A stretch of 64,000 nucleotides of DNA from positions 1 to 64,000 of the forward strand of contig NZ_JARVKW010000025.1 in NCBI RefSeq assembly GCF_029813775.1, read 5' to 3'. Below the pieces are notes generated by a model. That model worked only from the letters and a program-made list of their open reading frames with translations. It did not search any database and had not been told where the DNA came from. A program made the position numbers and the translations under genes. The first letter of the stretch is position 1. Each line of letters begins with the position of its first letter. Origin of the DNA: Streptomyces sp. DH24 (GTDB lineage Bacteria; Actinomycetota; Actinomycetes; Streptomycetales; Streptomycetaceae). Shown here in pieces: positions 52,340 to 60,633 of the stretch.

Positions 52340-53710
52340 TCAGCTGGTGGGGAAGTTGTCGGGAGTGCTGATCCGGCTCTTGAGCAGCGCGCCGGACTCG
52401 GTCAGTACGCCACTGCTGCTGTAGTCCGTGCCGTTGCAGGTGCCGGGCTTGAACGAGGCACTGCCCTCATTGGCGTCGGAGTAGGTCCAGTTCGCGTAGC
52501 CGATCTTCAGCCGGTCGAGCAGGTCCAGCCAGGCCGTGCTGCTCTCCCGGTCCACCGCTCCACCGCCGGTATAGGTCACCGTGCCGAACTCGGTGACGAA
52601 CAGCGGCAGTTGCGAGGCCGCCCGGCTCACCGTGGCGCGGTAGTTGTCCTTGTGGCTGGCGGCGTAGAAGTGGAACGCGTACATGATGTTGGTCGCGTTG
52701 ACGGGGTTGTTGACGACCTCGCTCTCGTTGGAGCCGTCGGAGACTCCGAGCGAGGACCAGCCGCGGGTGCCGACGATGATGACGGCGTCCGGGTCGGCGG
52801 CCCGGATGACCGGGATGACCTGCTCGGCGTAGCTCTTGATGGCCGCCCAGCTCACGCCGTTGGGCTCGTTGGCGATCTCGTAGATCACGTTCTTCTTGTC
52901 GGCGTTGCGGGTGGCGACGGACTTGAAGAACGTCTTGGCGCGGTCGAGGTTGTAGTTCGGGTCGCCCGGCGTCAGGGTGTGGAAGTCGATCATGGCGTAC
53001 ATGCCGCGGGCCTCGGCCATGTCGACGAGGCTGTTCACGCGGCTGGTGAAGCCGGCCGGGTCGGTCTCGTAACCGCCCTCCTGCACGTACATGGCGATGC
53101 GGAACAGGTCCGACTTCCAGTCCTTCGCCAGCGCATCCAGGGACGCGTTGTTGTAGCACTTGCTGAACCACTGGATGCCGTGCGTGCTCATGCCCCGCAG
53201 CTGTATGGGGCGGTTGTACTGGTTGCACAGGTGCACGCCGCAGACGTGGAGCTGCCCGTTGATGCCCACGGGGGTGCCGTTGTCCGGGGCGGGCGGGGGC
53301 TCCTCGACGGTGCCCGTGCAGGCGACGCCGTTGAGCGTGAACGCCGCGGGTTTCGGGTTGGCGCCGGTGAAGGTGCCGGTGAAGCCCAGGTCGGCCGTGG
53401 CGTTGGTGGCCAGCGTGCGGTTCCAGTCGGCGCCGACGGCGGTGACCGTGGAGCCGGACTGCGACCAGGTGGCGTTCCAGCCCTGGGTGAGCTTCTGTCC
53501 GGCGTCCGGCATGGCGAACTTGAGCGTCCAACCGGTGACGGTGGAGCCCAGGTTGGTGATTTTCACGCCGGCCTGGAAGCCGCCCTGCCACTGGCTGGTG
53601 ACCGTGTAGTCGACCCGGCAGCCGGTGGCGGCCACGGCCTGGGGGGCGACCAGTGCCGTGAGGCCCAGGACCGTCGCACAGGTCGCGAGTAAGGCCAAAA
53701 AGCGTTTCAA
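52340..53710 (-). CDS. secreted CBM2-GH5 cellulase
   Basis: The 456-residue precursor has a signal peptide (LKRFLALLATCATVLGLTAL ... QAVA), an N-terminal CBM2 (CRVDYTVTSQWQGGFQAGVK to NGVACTG), a short Glu/Pro linker and a GH5 domain with IQLRGMSTHGIQWF, VIYEIANEPNGVSW (acid/base Glu), IVGTRGWS, MYAFHFYAASH and LPLFVTEFGTVTY (nucleophile Glu). This is an endo-beta-1,4-glucanase pattern (GH5_2-like). The TTG at 53710 follows GAGGAGGAA and is the only start that gives a clean signal peptide. CebR box 35 bp upstream. Confidence 0.92.
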   Translation of the reverse strand: MKRFLALLATCATVLGLTALVAPQAVAATGCRVDYTVTSQWQGGFQAGVKITNLGSTVTGWTLKFAMPDAGQKLTQGWNATWSQSGSTVTAVGADWNRTLATNATADLGFTGTFTGANPKPAAFTLNGVACTGTVEEPPPAPDNGTPVGINGQLHVCGVHLCNQYNRPIQLRGMSTHGIQWFSKCYNNASLDALAKDWKSDLFRIAMYVQEGGYETDPAGFTSRVNSLVDMAEARGMYAMIDFHTLTPGDPNYNLDRAKTFFKSVATRNADKKNVIYEIANEPNGVSWAAIKSYAEQVIPVIRAADPDAVIIVGTRGWSSLGVSDGSNESEVVNNPVNATNIMYAFHFYAASHKDNYRATVSRAASQLPLFVTEFGTVTYTGGGAVDRESSTAWLDLLDRLKIGYANWTYSDANEGSASFKPGTCNGTDYSSSGVLTESGALLKSRISTPDNFPTS

Positions 53711-53745
53711 AGCGTTCCTCCTCGTGCGATACGGGAACAGCGCGA

Positions 53746-53759
53746 TGGGAGCGCTCCCA
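53746..53759. promoter_or_regulatory. CebR operator TGGGAGCGCTCCCA
   Basis: A perfect CebR palindrome 35 bp upstream of the TTG of the GH5 cellulase. Confidence 0.93.
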
Positions 53760-54230
53760 AAGCCCATCGGCCCGAGACCGTACACCGACGCGCCGACGCG
53801 CGATAGGCATTCGACGGCCGAACGATGCGACGGGTGTGGGTGATTGCCGCTCGCACGGACTCCGCCCGGCCGCAGAGGCACGCCGTCGAAGCGCCCCCGA
53901 AGCGCTCCGCGGAGAGCGGGTTCGGGGGCGGTGGGCCCGTGAACCGGGCCCGGAACCGAGGCGGTGGGCCGGCACTTCGCCGGGGTGCGGCGGCCACGAC
54001 CCTGCGCAGGGTGTGGCAGAAGTGCTCGCACGGCGTACCGGCGCGACCGCCGGCGCCGTCGCCCCTCACGTCGAGGCCGTAGCGGTCGCCGCGGACCTGT
54101 TCGTCGCGGTGCCGAAGGCGAAGGGCCGGGCGGCTGAAGTGCGATCCACGTCACGAGCCTCGCGCCCCGTTCGCCGGAGACAATTGGCAGGCACACGTAT
54201 CCGCCCGGCCGACGAAACACGAGGCATCCC
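53760..54230. other. divergent spacer with strong inverted repeats
   Basis: In this 471-bp spacer CGCCCCCGAA (53892-53901) pairs with TTCGGGGGCG (53921-53930), and GGGCCC repeats flank a short loop soon after (about 53934-53952). No gene is supported. The promoters of the cellulase and of the thioesterase gene must be at its two ends. Confidence 0.5.
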
Positions 54231-55040
54231 TTGAGCAGTTCCGCCCAGGCGCCCGACAGCTACTTCGAGCGCATCGACGAGCACCGTTTCAAGCCCACCG
54301 TGCACGCGGGCGGGGCCTGGGACACCGACGAGATGCACTTCAGTCCGCTCGGCGGGCTCGTCGCGCACGCCGTCGACCGGCATCGGGTCACCGTGGGGGC
54401 GGACGGCGGCCTGCTGCTCTCCCGGATCAGCTACGACATCCTGGGGCGGCTCGCCCTGGACGAGTGCGAGGTGCGGGTGGAGACCGTGCGGCCGGGGCGC
54501 ACCATCGAGCTGGTCGAGGCCGTCGTCTCCATCGCCGACCGGCCCGTGGTGCGGGCCCGGGCCTGGCTCCTCGCCGAGGTCGACACCCGCGCGGTGGCCG
54601 GCGGCGGTGCCGAGCGGCTCACCCCGCCCGACGCGCTCGCGCCCTGGGACATGGCCGCGCTGTGGCCCGGCGGTTACATCGCCTCCATCGACGTCCGGCC
54701 GGTGACGCCGCCCGAGCCGGGACGCGCGACCACCTGGATCTCCAGCGCGCTGGATCTCGTCGCCGGTGAGGCCAGTGGTCCACTCGCGCGCTACCTCGCG
54801 CTCGTGGACACCGCCAACGGCATCGCCGTACGGCAGCCGCCCACGGAGTGGATCTTCCCGAACGTGGATCTGACCGTCCATCTGCACCGGCAGCCCACCG
54901 GCCGCTGGACCGGCCTGGACACCAGCGTCACCTTCGGCCCCGCCGGACAAGGGCTCACCAGCACTGTGCTGCACGACGTCGACGGCCCGGTGGGACACGC
55001 CCAGCAGTTGCTGACCGTACGGCCCCGGCCGGGCCGCTGA
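54231..55040 (+). CDS. acyl-CoA thioesterase-family (double hot-dog) protein
   Basis: The 269-residue protein starts at TTG 54231 (LSSSAQAPDSYFERIDEHRF). It has two hot-dog halves: FKPTVHAGGAWDTDEMHFSPLGGLVAHAVDR, RISYDILGRLALDECEVRVETVRPGRTIEL, then PNVDLTVHLHRQPTGRWTGLDTSVTFGPAGQG. This matches the actinobacterial TesB-like thioesterase family. Substrate unknown. GAGG precedes the TTG. It is 98 bp before the cysteine-cluster/pentapeptide gene on the same strand. Confidence 0.82.
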   Translation: MSSSAQAPDSYFERIDEHRFKPTVHAGGAWDTDEMHFSPLGGLVAHAVDRHRVTVGADGGLLLSRISYDILGRLALDECEVRVETVRPGRTIELVEAVVSIADRPVVRARAWLLAEVDTRAVAGGGAERLTPPDALAPWDMAALWPGGYIASIDVRPVTPPEPGRATTWISSALDLVAGEASGPLARYLALVDTANGIAVRQPPTEWIFPNVDLTVHLHRQPTGRWTGLDTSVTFGPAGQGLTSTVLHDVDGPVGHAQQLLTVRPRPGR

Positions 55041-55138
55041 CCGTGCGGGCGATCCCTCGGGCGGGGCGGGCGCGGTCTGGGAGAATGGCGGGCCGAGCAC
55101 CGGCGGAAGGTGCTGGTCACGCAGGAGAAGAGCGCACC

Positions 55139-55978
55139 GTGTCCCGACCCCCGGCCGAACCCGCGCCCGAGCATCGCCGGCCCCGCGACGATCTCCGGGC
55201 CGACTGCGGGAGCTGCTTCGGGCTGTGCTGTGTCGCGCTGCCCTTCGCGCGGTCCGCCGACTTCGCCGTCGACAAGGCGGCGGGCACGCCGTGCGCGAAC
55301 CTCCGGACGGACTTCCGCTGCGGCATCCACGCGCGGCTGCGCGACAAGGGCTTCTCCGGCTGCACGGTCTTCGACTGCTTCGGCGCGGGCCAGAAGGTCT
55401 CCCAGGTCACCTTCGGCGGCACGGACTGGCGGCGGGCACCGGAGAGCGCCGGCGCCATGTTCGAGGTGTTTCCCGTCATGCGGCAGCTCCACGAGCTGCT
55501 GTTCTACGTCACCGAGGCCCTCGGTCTCGCCCCCGCCCGCCCGGTGCACGAGGAACTGCGGCGGGCGCGGCAGCACCTCGACGCCCTCACCCGGGGCAGC
55601 GCCGAGGCGGTCGTCGCCCTGGACACGAACGCACTGCGGGGCGAGGTGAACGAGCTGCTGCTGCGGGCCAGTGAGCTGGTGCGCGCCCAGGTGCCCGGCC
55701 GCCGCAGGAATCACCGCGGCGCCGATCTGATGGGCGCCCGCCTCGCCGGCGCCGATCTGCGGGGCGCGAGCCTGCGCGGTGCCCTCCTCGTCGCCGCCGA
55801 TCTGAAGAGGGCCGACCTGCGGACGGCGGACCTCATCGGTGCCGACCTCCGGGACGCCGACCTGCGCGGGGCCGACCTCACCGGCGGCATCTTCCTCACT
55901 CAGGCCCAGCTCAACGCGGCGCGCGGCGACGCGGCCACCAGGCTGCCGACGGGACTCGACCGCCCCGCCCACTGGTGA
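55139..55978 (+). CDS. cysteine-cluster (YkgJ-like) plus pentapeptide-repeat protein
   Basis: The 279-residue protein has an N-terminal Cys-rich part (DCGSCFGLCC, GTPCANL, FRCGIHARL, GFSGCTVFDCFG, about residues 22-82), like the metal-chelating YkgJ cluster. A helical middle follows, and the C terminus has a run of pentapeptides of the form A(D/N)Lxx: GADLMGARLAGADLRGASL, ADLKRADLRTADLIGADL and so on, forming a right-handed beta-helix. GTG 55139 is taken as the start. Pentapeptide proteins can mimic DNA (gyrase protection) or scaffold, but a function for this combination is not known to me. Confidence 0.8.
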   Translation: MSRPPAEPAPEHRRPRDDLRADCGSCFGLCCVALPFARSADFAVDKAAGTPCANLRTDFRCGIHARLRDKGFSGCTVFDCFGAGQKVSQVTFGGTDWRRAPESAGAMFEVFPVMRQLHELLFYVTEALGLAPARPVHEELRRARQHLDALTRGSAEAVVALDTNALRGEVNELLLRASELVRAQVPGRRRNHRGADLMGARLAGADLRGASLRGALLVAADLKRADLRTADLIGADLRDADLRGADLTGGIFLTQAQLNAARGDAATRLPTGLDRPAHW

Positions 55979-56138
55979 CCGCGGCACCGCGACCGCCTGT
56001 CCGGGGCGCCGAACCGGGCTGCCGTCACCGCCACTTGGCCCGTCCGGACACCGAACCGGCTCTCACTCTCGGCCAGTTGGCCCGTGCGCACGTCGCACGG
56101 GACGTCCGGCTCCGTCACTCACCCGTCCGGGGCCCCGA

Positions 56139-58094
56139 CTAGGCCGCCGGTTCCGCGACTTCCTCGGCTTCCACGGCTTCCACGGCTCCCGCTGCTTCCC
56201 CGACTTCCGCGGCCTCCACGGCTCCCCCCGGCGTCCGGCTCGCGAACTGCGTGCGGTGCAGTTCCGCGTAGCGGCCCCCGGCCGCCAACAGCTCGTCGTG
56301 CGTGCCGCGTTCCACGATCCGGCCCGCCTCGACCACCAGGATCTGGTCGGCCGCGCGGACGGTGGACAGCCGGTGCGCGATGACGACGGCCGTCCTGCCC
56401 TCCAGGGCCTCGGCGAGCGCCTCCTGCACGGCCGCCTCCGAGGTGTTGTCCAGGTGGGCGGTGGCCTCGTCCAGGATGACGACGCGCTGGCGGGCCAGCA
56501 GCAGGCGGGCGATGGTCATGCGCTGGCGTTCGCCGCCGGACAGCCGGTAGCCGCGTTCGCCGACCACCGTGTCGAGGCCGTCGGGCAGGGACCGTACGAG
56601 GTCGTCGAGGCGGGCGCGGCGCAGCGCGTCCCACAGGTCGTCGTCGGTCGCGGCGGGCCGGGCCAGCAGGAGGTTCGCGCGGACCGTGTCGTGGAAGAGG
56701 TGGCCGTCCTGCGTGACCATGCCCATCGTGTCGCGCAGGGACGCCGCGGTCAGGTCACGGACGTCGACGCCGCCGACGCGCACCGCGCCCGCGTCCACGT
56801 CGTACAGGCGCGGCAGGAGTTGGGCGATGGTGGATTTCCCGGCGCCGGAGGAGCCGACGAGCGCGACCGTCCGGCCGGGTTCGGCGCGGAAGGAGACGCC
56901 GCGCAGCACCTCGTCGCCGCCCCTGGTGTCGAGGGAGGCGACCTCCTCCAGGGATGCCAGGGAGACCTTGTCGGCGGACGGGTAGCCGAAGCGGACGTCC
57001 TCGAACTCGACGGCGACCGGGCCCTCGGGTACCTCGCGGGCGTCCGGGCGCTCGGTGATGAGCGGCTTCAGGTCGAGCACCTCGAAGACCCGCTCGAAGC
57101 TGACCAGGGCGCTCATCACCTCGACGCGCGCCCCGGCGAGCGCGGTCAGCGGCGCGTACAGGCGGGTCAGCAGCAGCGCCAGCGACACGACCGCGCCGGG
57201 TTCCAGGGCGCCGCGCAGGGCGAAGAAGCCGCCGAGGCCGTAGACGAGCGCGAGGGCCAGGGCCGAGACGAGGGTGAGGGCGGTGATGAAGGCGGACTGG
57301 GCGGTCGCGGTGCGCACGCCGATGTCCCGGACCCGCCGGGCGCGCTCCGCGAACTCCGCCGACTCCTCCTCCGGGCGGCCGAACAGCTTCACGAGGGTGG
57401 CGCCGGGCGCGGAGAACCGCTCGGTCATGCGGGTGCCCATCGCCGCGTTCAGCGTCGCCGCCTCGCGCTGCATGACGGCCATGCGGCGGCCCATGCGCCG
57501 GGCCGGGATCACGAACACCGGCAGCAGCGCCAACGCGAGCAGGGTGATCTGCCAGGACAGCGTGAGCATCACGGCGAGCGTCAGCAGCAGTGTGACCAGG
57601 TTGCTGACCACTCCGGACAGGGTGTTGCTGAACGCGCGCTGCGCGCCGATGACGTCGTTGTTGAGACGGGACACGAGCGCGCCCGTACGGGTACGGGTGA
57701 AGAACGCGACCGGCATGCGCTGCACATGATCGAACACGGCCGTCCGCAGATCGAGGATGAGTCCCTCCCCCAGCGTCGCCGAGAGCCGCCGGGAGAGGAT
57801 TCCGAGCGCCGCCTCGGCGACGGCGATGACCGCGATCAGCAGCGCCAGGCGTACGACGGTGGTCTCGGTGCCGTCCGACACGATCGCGTTGACGACGCTG
57901 CCGGCCAGGACGGGCGTGGCCACAGCGAGCAGCGCCGTCGCCACCCCGAGCAGCACGAACAGGGCGATGCGGCGGCGGTGCGGGCGGGCGAAGGCGCCGA
58001 TGCGGCGCAGCGTCGCGCGTCCCGGGGGGCGGGGGTCCTGCTGGGCGTTCAGGACGCTGTGCAGCTGTGTCCAGGCTGTGATCTCCATGCTCAT
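56139..58094 (-). CDS. ABC exporter (fused membrane-ATPase), probable SoxR target
   Basis: The 651-residue half-transporter has six membrane helices (about 45-330) and an ATPase domain with TVALVGSSGAGKSTIAQLL (Walker A), VTQDGHLFHDTVR, YRLSGGERQRM (signature), VVILDEATAH (Walker B) and VIAHRLSTV (H-loop). A low-complexity acidic tail rich in Glu-Ala-Val ends the protein, encoded by repeats of a GGCTTCCAC-like unit. The ATG at 58094 sits 7 bases after a -10 box, so the mRNA should be leaderless. In S. coelicolor one SoxR-regulon member is an ABC transporter; this is a likely counterpart. Substrate: redox-active metabolites or drugs (inference). Confidence 0.9.
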   Translation of the reverse strand: MSMEITAWTQLHSVLNAQQDPRPPGRATLRRIGAFARPHRRRIALFVLLGVATALLAVATPVLAGSVVNAIVSDGTETTVVRLALLIAVIAVAEAALGILSRRLSATLGEGLILDLRTAVFDHVQRMPVAFFTRTRTGALVSRLNNDVIGAQRAFSNTLSGVVSNLVTLLLTLAVMLTLSWQITLLALALLPVFVIPARRMGRRMAVMQREAATLNAAMGTRMTERFSAPGATLVKLFGRPEEESAEFAERARRVRDIGVRTATAQSAFITALTLVSALALALVYGLGGFFALRGALEPGAVVSLALLLTRLYAPLTALAGARVEVMSALVSFERVFEVLDLKPLITERPDAREVPEGPVAVEFEDVRFGYPSADKVSLASLEEVASLDTRGGDEVLRGVSFRAEPGRTVALVGSSGAGKSTIAQLLPRLYDVDAGAVRVGGVDVRDLTAASLRDTMGMVTQDGHLFHDTVRANLLLARPAATDDDLWDALRRARLDDLVRSLPDGLDTVVGERGYRLSGGERQRMTIARLLLARQRVVILDEATAHLDNTSEAAVQEALAEALEGRTAVVIAHRLSTVRAADQILVVEAGRIVERGTHDELLAAGGRYAELHRTQFASRTPGGAVEAAEVGEAAGAVEAVEAEEVAEPAA

Positions 58095-58101
58095 GAGGAC
58101 G

Positions 58102-58132
58102 AACGTAGGACCTCAAGCTTCCTTGAGGTCAA
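58102..58132 (-). promoter_or_regulatory. SoxR-type promoter: -35 TTGACC, -10 TACGTT, 19-bp spacer with SoxR box
   Basis: CCTCAAG-CTTC-CTTGAGG (58111-58128) is a SoxR box of the Streptomyces form; with flanks the arms are a perfect 9 bp (GACCTCAAG/CTTGAGGTC). On the minus strand TTGACC (58132-58127) and TACGTT (58107-58102) are separated by exactly 19 bp, the over-long spacer of MerR/SoxR activator promoters. Transcription would start at or next to ATG 58094. Confidence 0.88.
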
Positions 58133-58271
58133 GCCGCCGTCGGAGCCCGCGCCGGTCGCCCCGCCCACGCGGTCCCCGCTGCCGCCGCCTCCTGATCCGC
58201 TGCCCGTCCGTAAGGCGCCGTCCCCGCGTCCGAAACCCGGTGTTGGCGCGGGAGGGACAGGCTGTCCGGAC

Positions 58272-59246
58272 GTGACAGCAGTACCGGTTTCCGAGCGCCC
58301 CGCGGGGCCGCGCTCCCGTCGCGTCCCGGTCCGGCAGATCCTGTGCCTGCTTCCGCTGCTGCTCGTCGTCGTGGTCGCGGTGCGGCACCGGTCCGTGCTG
58401 GCCGAGGGTGTCGCGGGGCTGGGCAGCGCCGAGTGGCCCTGGCTGCTGGCCGCGGTCGGCGCGACCTGCCTGACGTGGGTGGCCGCGGCCCTGACCCGGC
58501 AGGGCGCCGTGGTCGATCCGCTGCCCAAACGGCGGCTGCTGGCCACGCAGTTCGCGGCGGGCGCCGCCAACCACCTGTTGCCCACGGGGCTGGGCGCGAG
58601 CGCGGTCAATCTGCGGTTCATGACGGTGTGCGGGCTGTCCCTCGGCCGGTCCTCGGCCGCCCTCGCCCTCTACGTGCTGGCCGAGAGCGTCGGCCGGCTG
58701 GCCCTGCTGGGCGCCCTGCTGCTCGCCTTCCCGGACGCGCTGCGGCTCGGCGGGCTGCTGCCGGACGGCTCCGCGGGTCTCCTGCCGGCCGTCGTCGTGG
58801 CGGTGCCGGCCGTGGCCGCGGTGGCGCTCGCGTCCGTACGGCGGCTGCGTGCGGCCGCGCTGTCCTTCCTGCGGACGGCGCTCGCCGAGGCACGGTCGGT
58901 CCATCTGCGTCCGGCGCGGGCGCTCGCGCTGTGGGGCGGCTCGTTCGCCTTCCCCGCGTTGCAGGCCGCCGGGCTGGTGGCGGTGGGGCGGGCGCTGGGG
59001 CTGCCGGTGCCGGTGTGGCACGTGGCGCTGGCGTATCTGGCGGCGACCGTCGCCGTGGCGCTGGTGCCGACGCCGGGCGGGCTCGGCTCGGTGGAGGCGG
59101 CGCTGGTGGTGGCCCTGCTCGCGGCGGGCGGCCCGGCGGCCGTGACCACGGCGGTCGTCCTCACCTACCGGATCATCACCCTGTGGCTGCCGCTGGTGCC
59201 GGGGGCCTTGACGCTGGGCGCGCTGGTGCGGTGGAAGGTCATCTGA
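58272..59246 (+). CDS. UPF0104/lysylphosphatidylglycerol-synthase-type membrane protein
   Basis: The 324-residue protein has about eight hydrophobic helices. It has the YbhN/AglD family features FAAGAANHLLPTGLGASAVNLR (N-x-LLP-x-GxG block) and the ending ALVPTPGGLGSVEAALVVAL, followed by VVLTYRIITLWLPLVPG. The family covers flippase-type domains and the membrane part of MprF; the C-terminal aminoacyl-transferase of MprF is absent. GTG 58272 is chosen as the nearest start to the conserved part; the ribosome-binding site (GGGAGGGA) is 16 bases away, so the start is uncertain. It is divergent from the SoxR-box exporter. Confidence 0.8.
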   Translation: MTAVPVSERPAGPRSRRVPVRQILCLLPLLLVVVVAVRHRSVLAEGVAGLGSAEWPWLLAAVGATCLTWVAAALTRQGAVVDPLPKRRLLATQFAAGAANHLLPTGLGASAVNLRFMTVCGLSLGRSSAALALYVLAESVGRLALLGALLLAFPDALRLGGLLPDGSAGLLPAVVVAVPAVAAVALASVRRLRAAALSFLRTALAEARSVHLRPARALALWGGSFAFPALQAAGLVAVGRALGLPVPVWHVALAYLAATVAVALVPTPGGLGSVEAALVVALLAAGGPAAVTTAVVLTYRIITLWLPLVPGALTLGALVRWKVI

Positions 59247-59282
59247 CGGCCCTCGCGCGGCGCCCCGTGCGCGGCGACGGGG

Positions 59283-60503
59283 TCAGCCGACCCTGACTTG
59301 TACCGGCCCTCCGCCGGGGTCGACGCGGTGCGTCCAGCGTGCCGTCAGGCGCAGAGCGCGGTTCGGGAGCGCCGGGCCGAGGCGGGTCTCGTGCAGCGGT
59401 CGGCCGTCCTGAGTGACCGTCAGCGCCACCCGGGGAAGGGGAACGGACGTCCGCAGGACGTACGGGTGGCGGTCGCCCGGCGTCACGCGGTTCGGGGCGA
59501 TCCAGCGCAGCGGCGGGTCGGCGAGGAGCGGGACTCCCGCCGGCCACTCGGCCCGTGCCAGCCAGGCCCCGACGGCGCGGGCCACGTGCGCCCCCTCGCG
59601 GGCCGCCGTGCCCGCCCGCTCCACGGCGTGCAGCACGTTGCCGGCGGCGAACACGCCCGGCCGTTCGGTGCGCAGGGCGCCGTCGACGGCGGGGCCGCGG
59701 GTGCCCGGGTCGAGGGCGAGTCCGCCGCGCCGGGCGAGTTCGTGGTCGGGCACGAAGTCCCCGGTGAACACGACGGTGTCGCAGCGCAGGGTGGCGGTGC
59801 GGCCGTCCCGGTGGCGGATCCGCACGCCCGACAGGCGCCCGTGGCCGACCAGTTCGGTGACCGTCGTGCCGGTGAGCAGCGGAACGCCCCGGCGCAGTCG
59901 GGCGTCGAGGGCGCGGGCCGGTGCCGTCTGGGCGCGCGGCAGTTCCGTGACCATGGCGACGACGTCGGTCCCGGCGGCCCGTACGGTGCCGGCGGCGGCG
60001 TACGACACGTCCTCGGCGCCGACGATGACCGCGCGCGTGCCGATCCGCTGCCCGTGGAGGTGGACGGCCTGCTGGAGCTCACCGGTGGTGAGGACGCCGG
60101 CGGGCCGGGTGCCGGGGACCAGGCGGGCGGCGCGGGGGCGTTCGCGGGCGCCGGTGGCCAGCACGACCGCGCGGGCGGTGATCGTCTCCGCGCCCTCGGG
60201 CCCGACGGTGTCGAGCGTCAGCGGGCCCGCCCAGTCGAGGGCGGTCACCCCGGTCCGTACGGCCGCGCCGGACCGCAGTGCCGCCTCGGTGAGCCGGCGC
60301 GCGTACTCGGGGCCGGTCAGCGGGTGCGGCCAGGGCCCGAAGCCGCCGTGGGCGCAGTGCCGCGGTACTCCCCCGGCCCGCTGCTCCCGGTCGAGCACCT
60401 CGATGCGCCGGCCCGTACCGGCGGCGGCCAGCACCGCGGCGGCGGCGAGCCCGGCGGGCCCCGCCCCGACGACCAGCACGTCGACCCGGCGTTCCCCGGT
60501 CAT
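59283..60503 (-). CDS. FAD-dependent NAD(P)/disulfide-type oxidoreductase of a glycerol module
   Basis: The 406-residue flavoprotein has DVLVVGAGPAGLAAAAVLAA (FAD loop), VVLATGARERPRAARLVPGTRPAGV, GTRAVIVGAEDVSYAAAGTVR (NAD loop) and PGVFAAGNVLHAVERAGTAAREG. It resembles the second flavoprotein found next to GlpA-like dehydrogenases in glycerol gene clusters of Firmicutes and Actinobacteria. It follows the GlpA-like gene by 130 bp on the same strand. Its exact role (reoxidation of the dehydrogenase, or peroxide/NAD reaction) is not known. Confidence 0.82.
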   Translation of the reverse strand: MTGERRVDVLVVGAGPAGLAAAAVLAAAGTGRRIEVLDREQRAGGVPRHCAHGGFGPWPHPLTGPEYARRLTEAALRSGAAVRTGVTALDWAGPLTLDTVGPEGAETITARAVVLATGARERPRAARLVPGTRPAGVLTTGELQQAVHLHGQRIGTRAVIVGAEDVSYAAAGTVRAAGTDVVAMVTELPRAQTAPARALDARLRRGVPLLTGTTVTELVGHGRLSGVRIRHRDGRTATLRCDTVVFTGDFVPDHELARRGGLALDPGTRGPAVDGALRTERPGVFAAGNVLHAVERAGTAAREGAHVARAVGAWLARAEWPAGVPLLADPPLRWIAPNRVTPGDRHPYVLRTSVPLPRVALTVTQDGRPLHETRLGPALPNRALRLTARWTHRVDPGGGPVQVRVG

Positions 60504-60633
60504 GACCTCGCCCCCTTCAGCGGTGCCCGCCGCGCGGACCGGTGCGACCGGGTCCCGCGGCACCCTCGGCCCGCGCCGGTCCGGCGCGTCCCGGTCTCAG
60601 CCGCGCCTTCCTCGTCGGTCCGCCCTGTTCCGG

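Noticed and set aside
53836..54234. Short reading frames in the cellulase/thioesterase spacer
   Set aside because: They have biased composition and no ribosome-binding site or family pattern; the DNA is better explained by inverted repeats.
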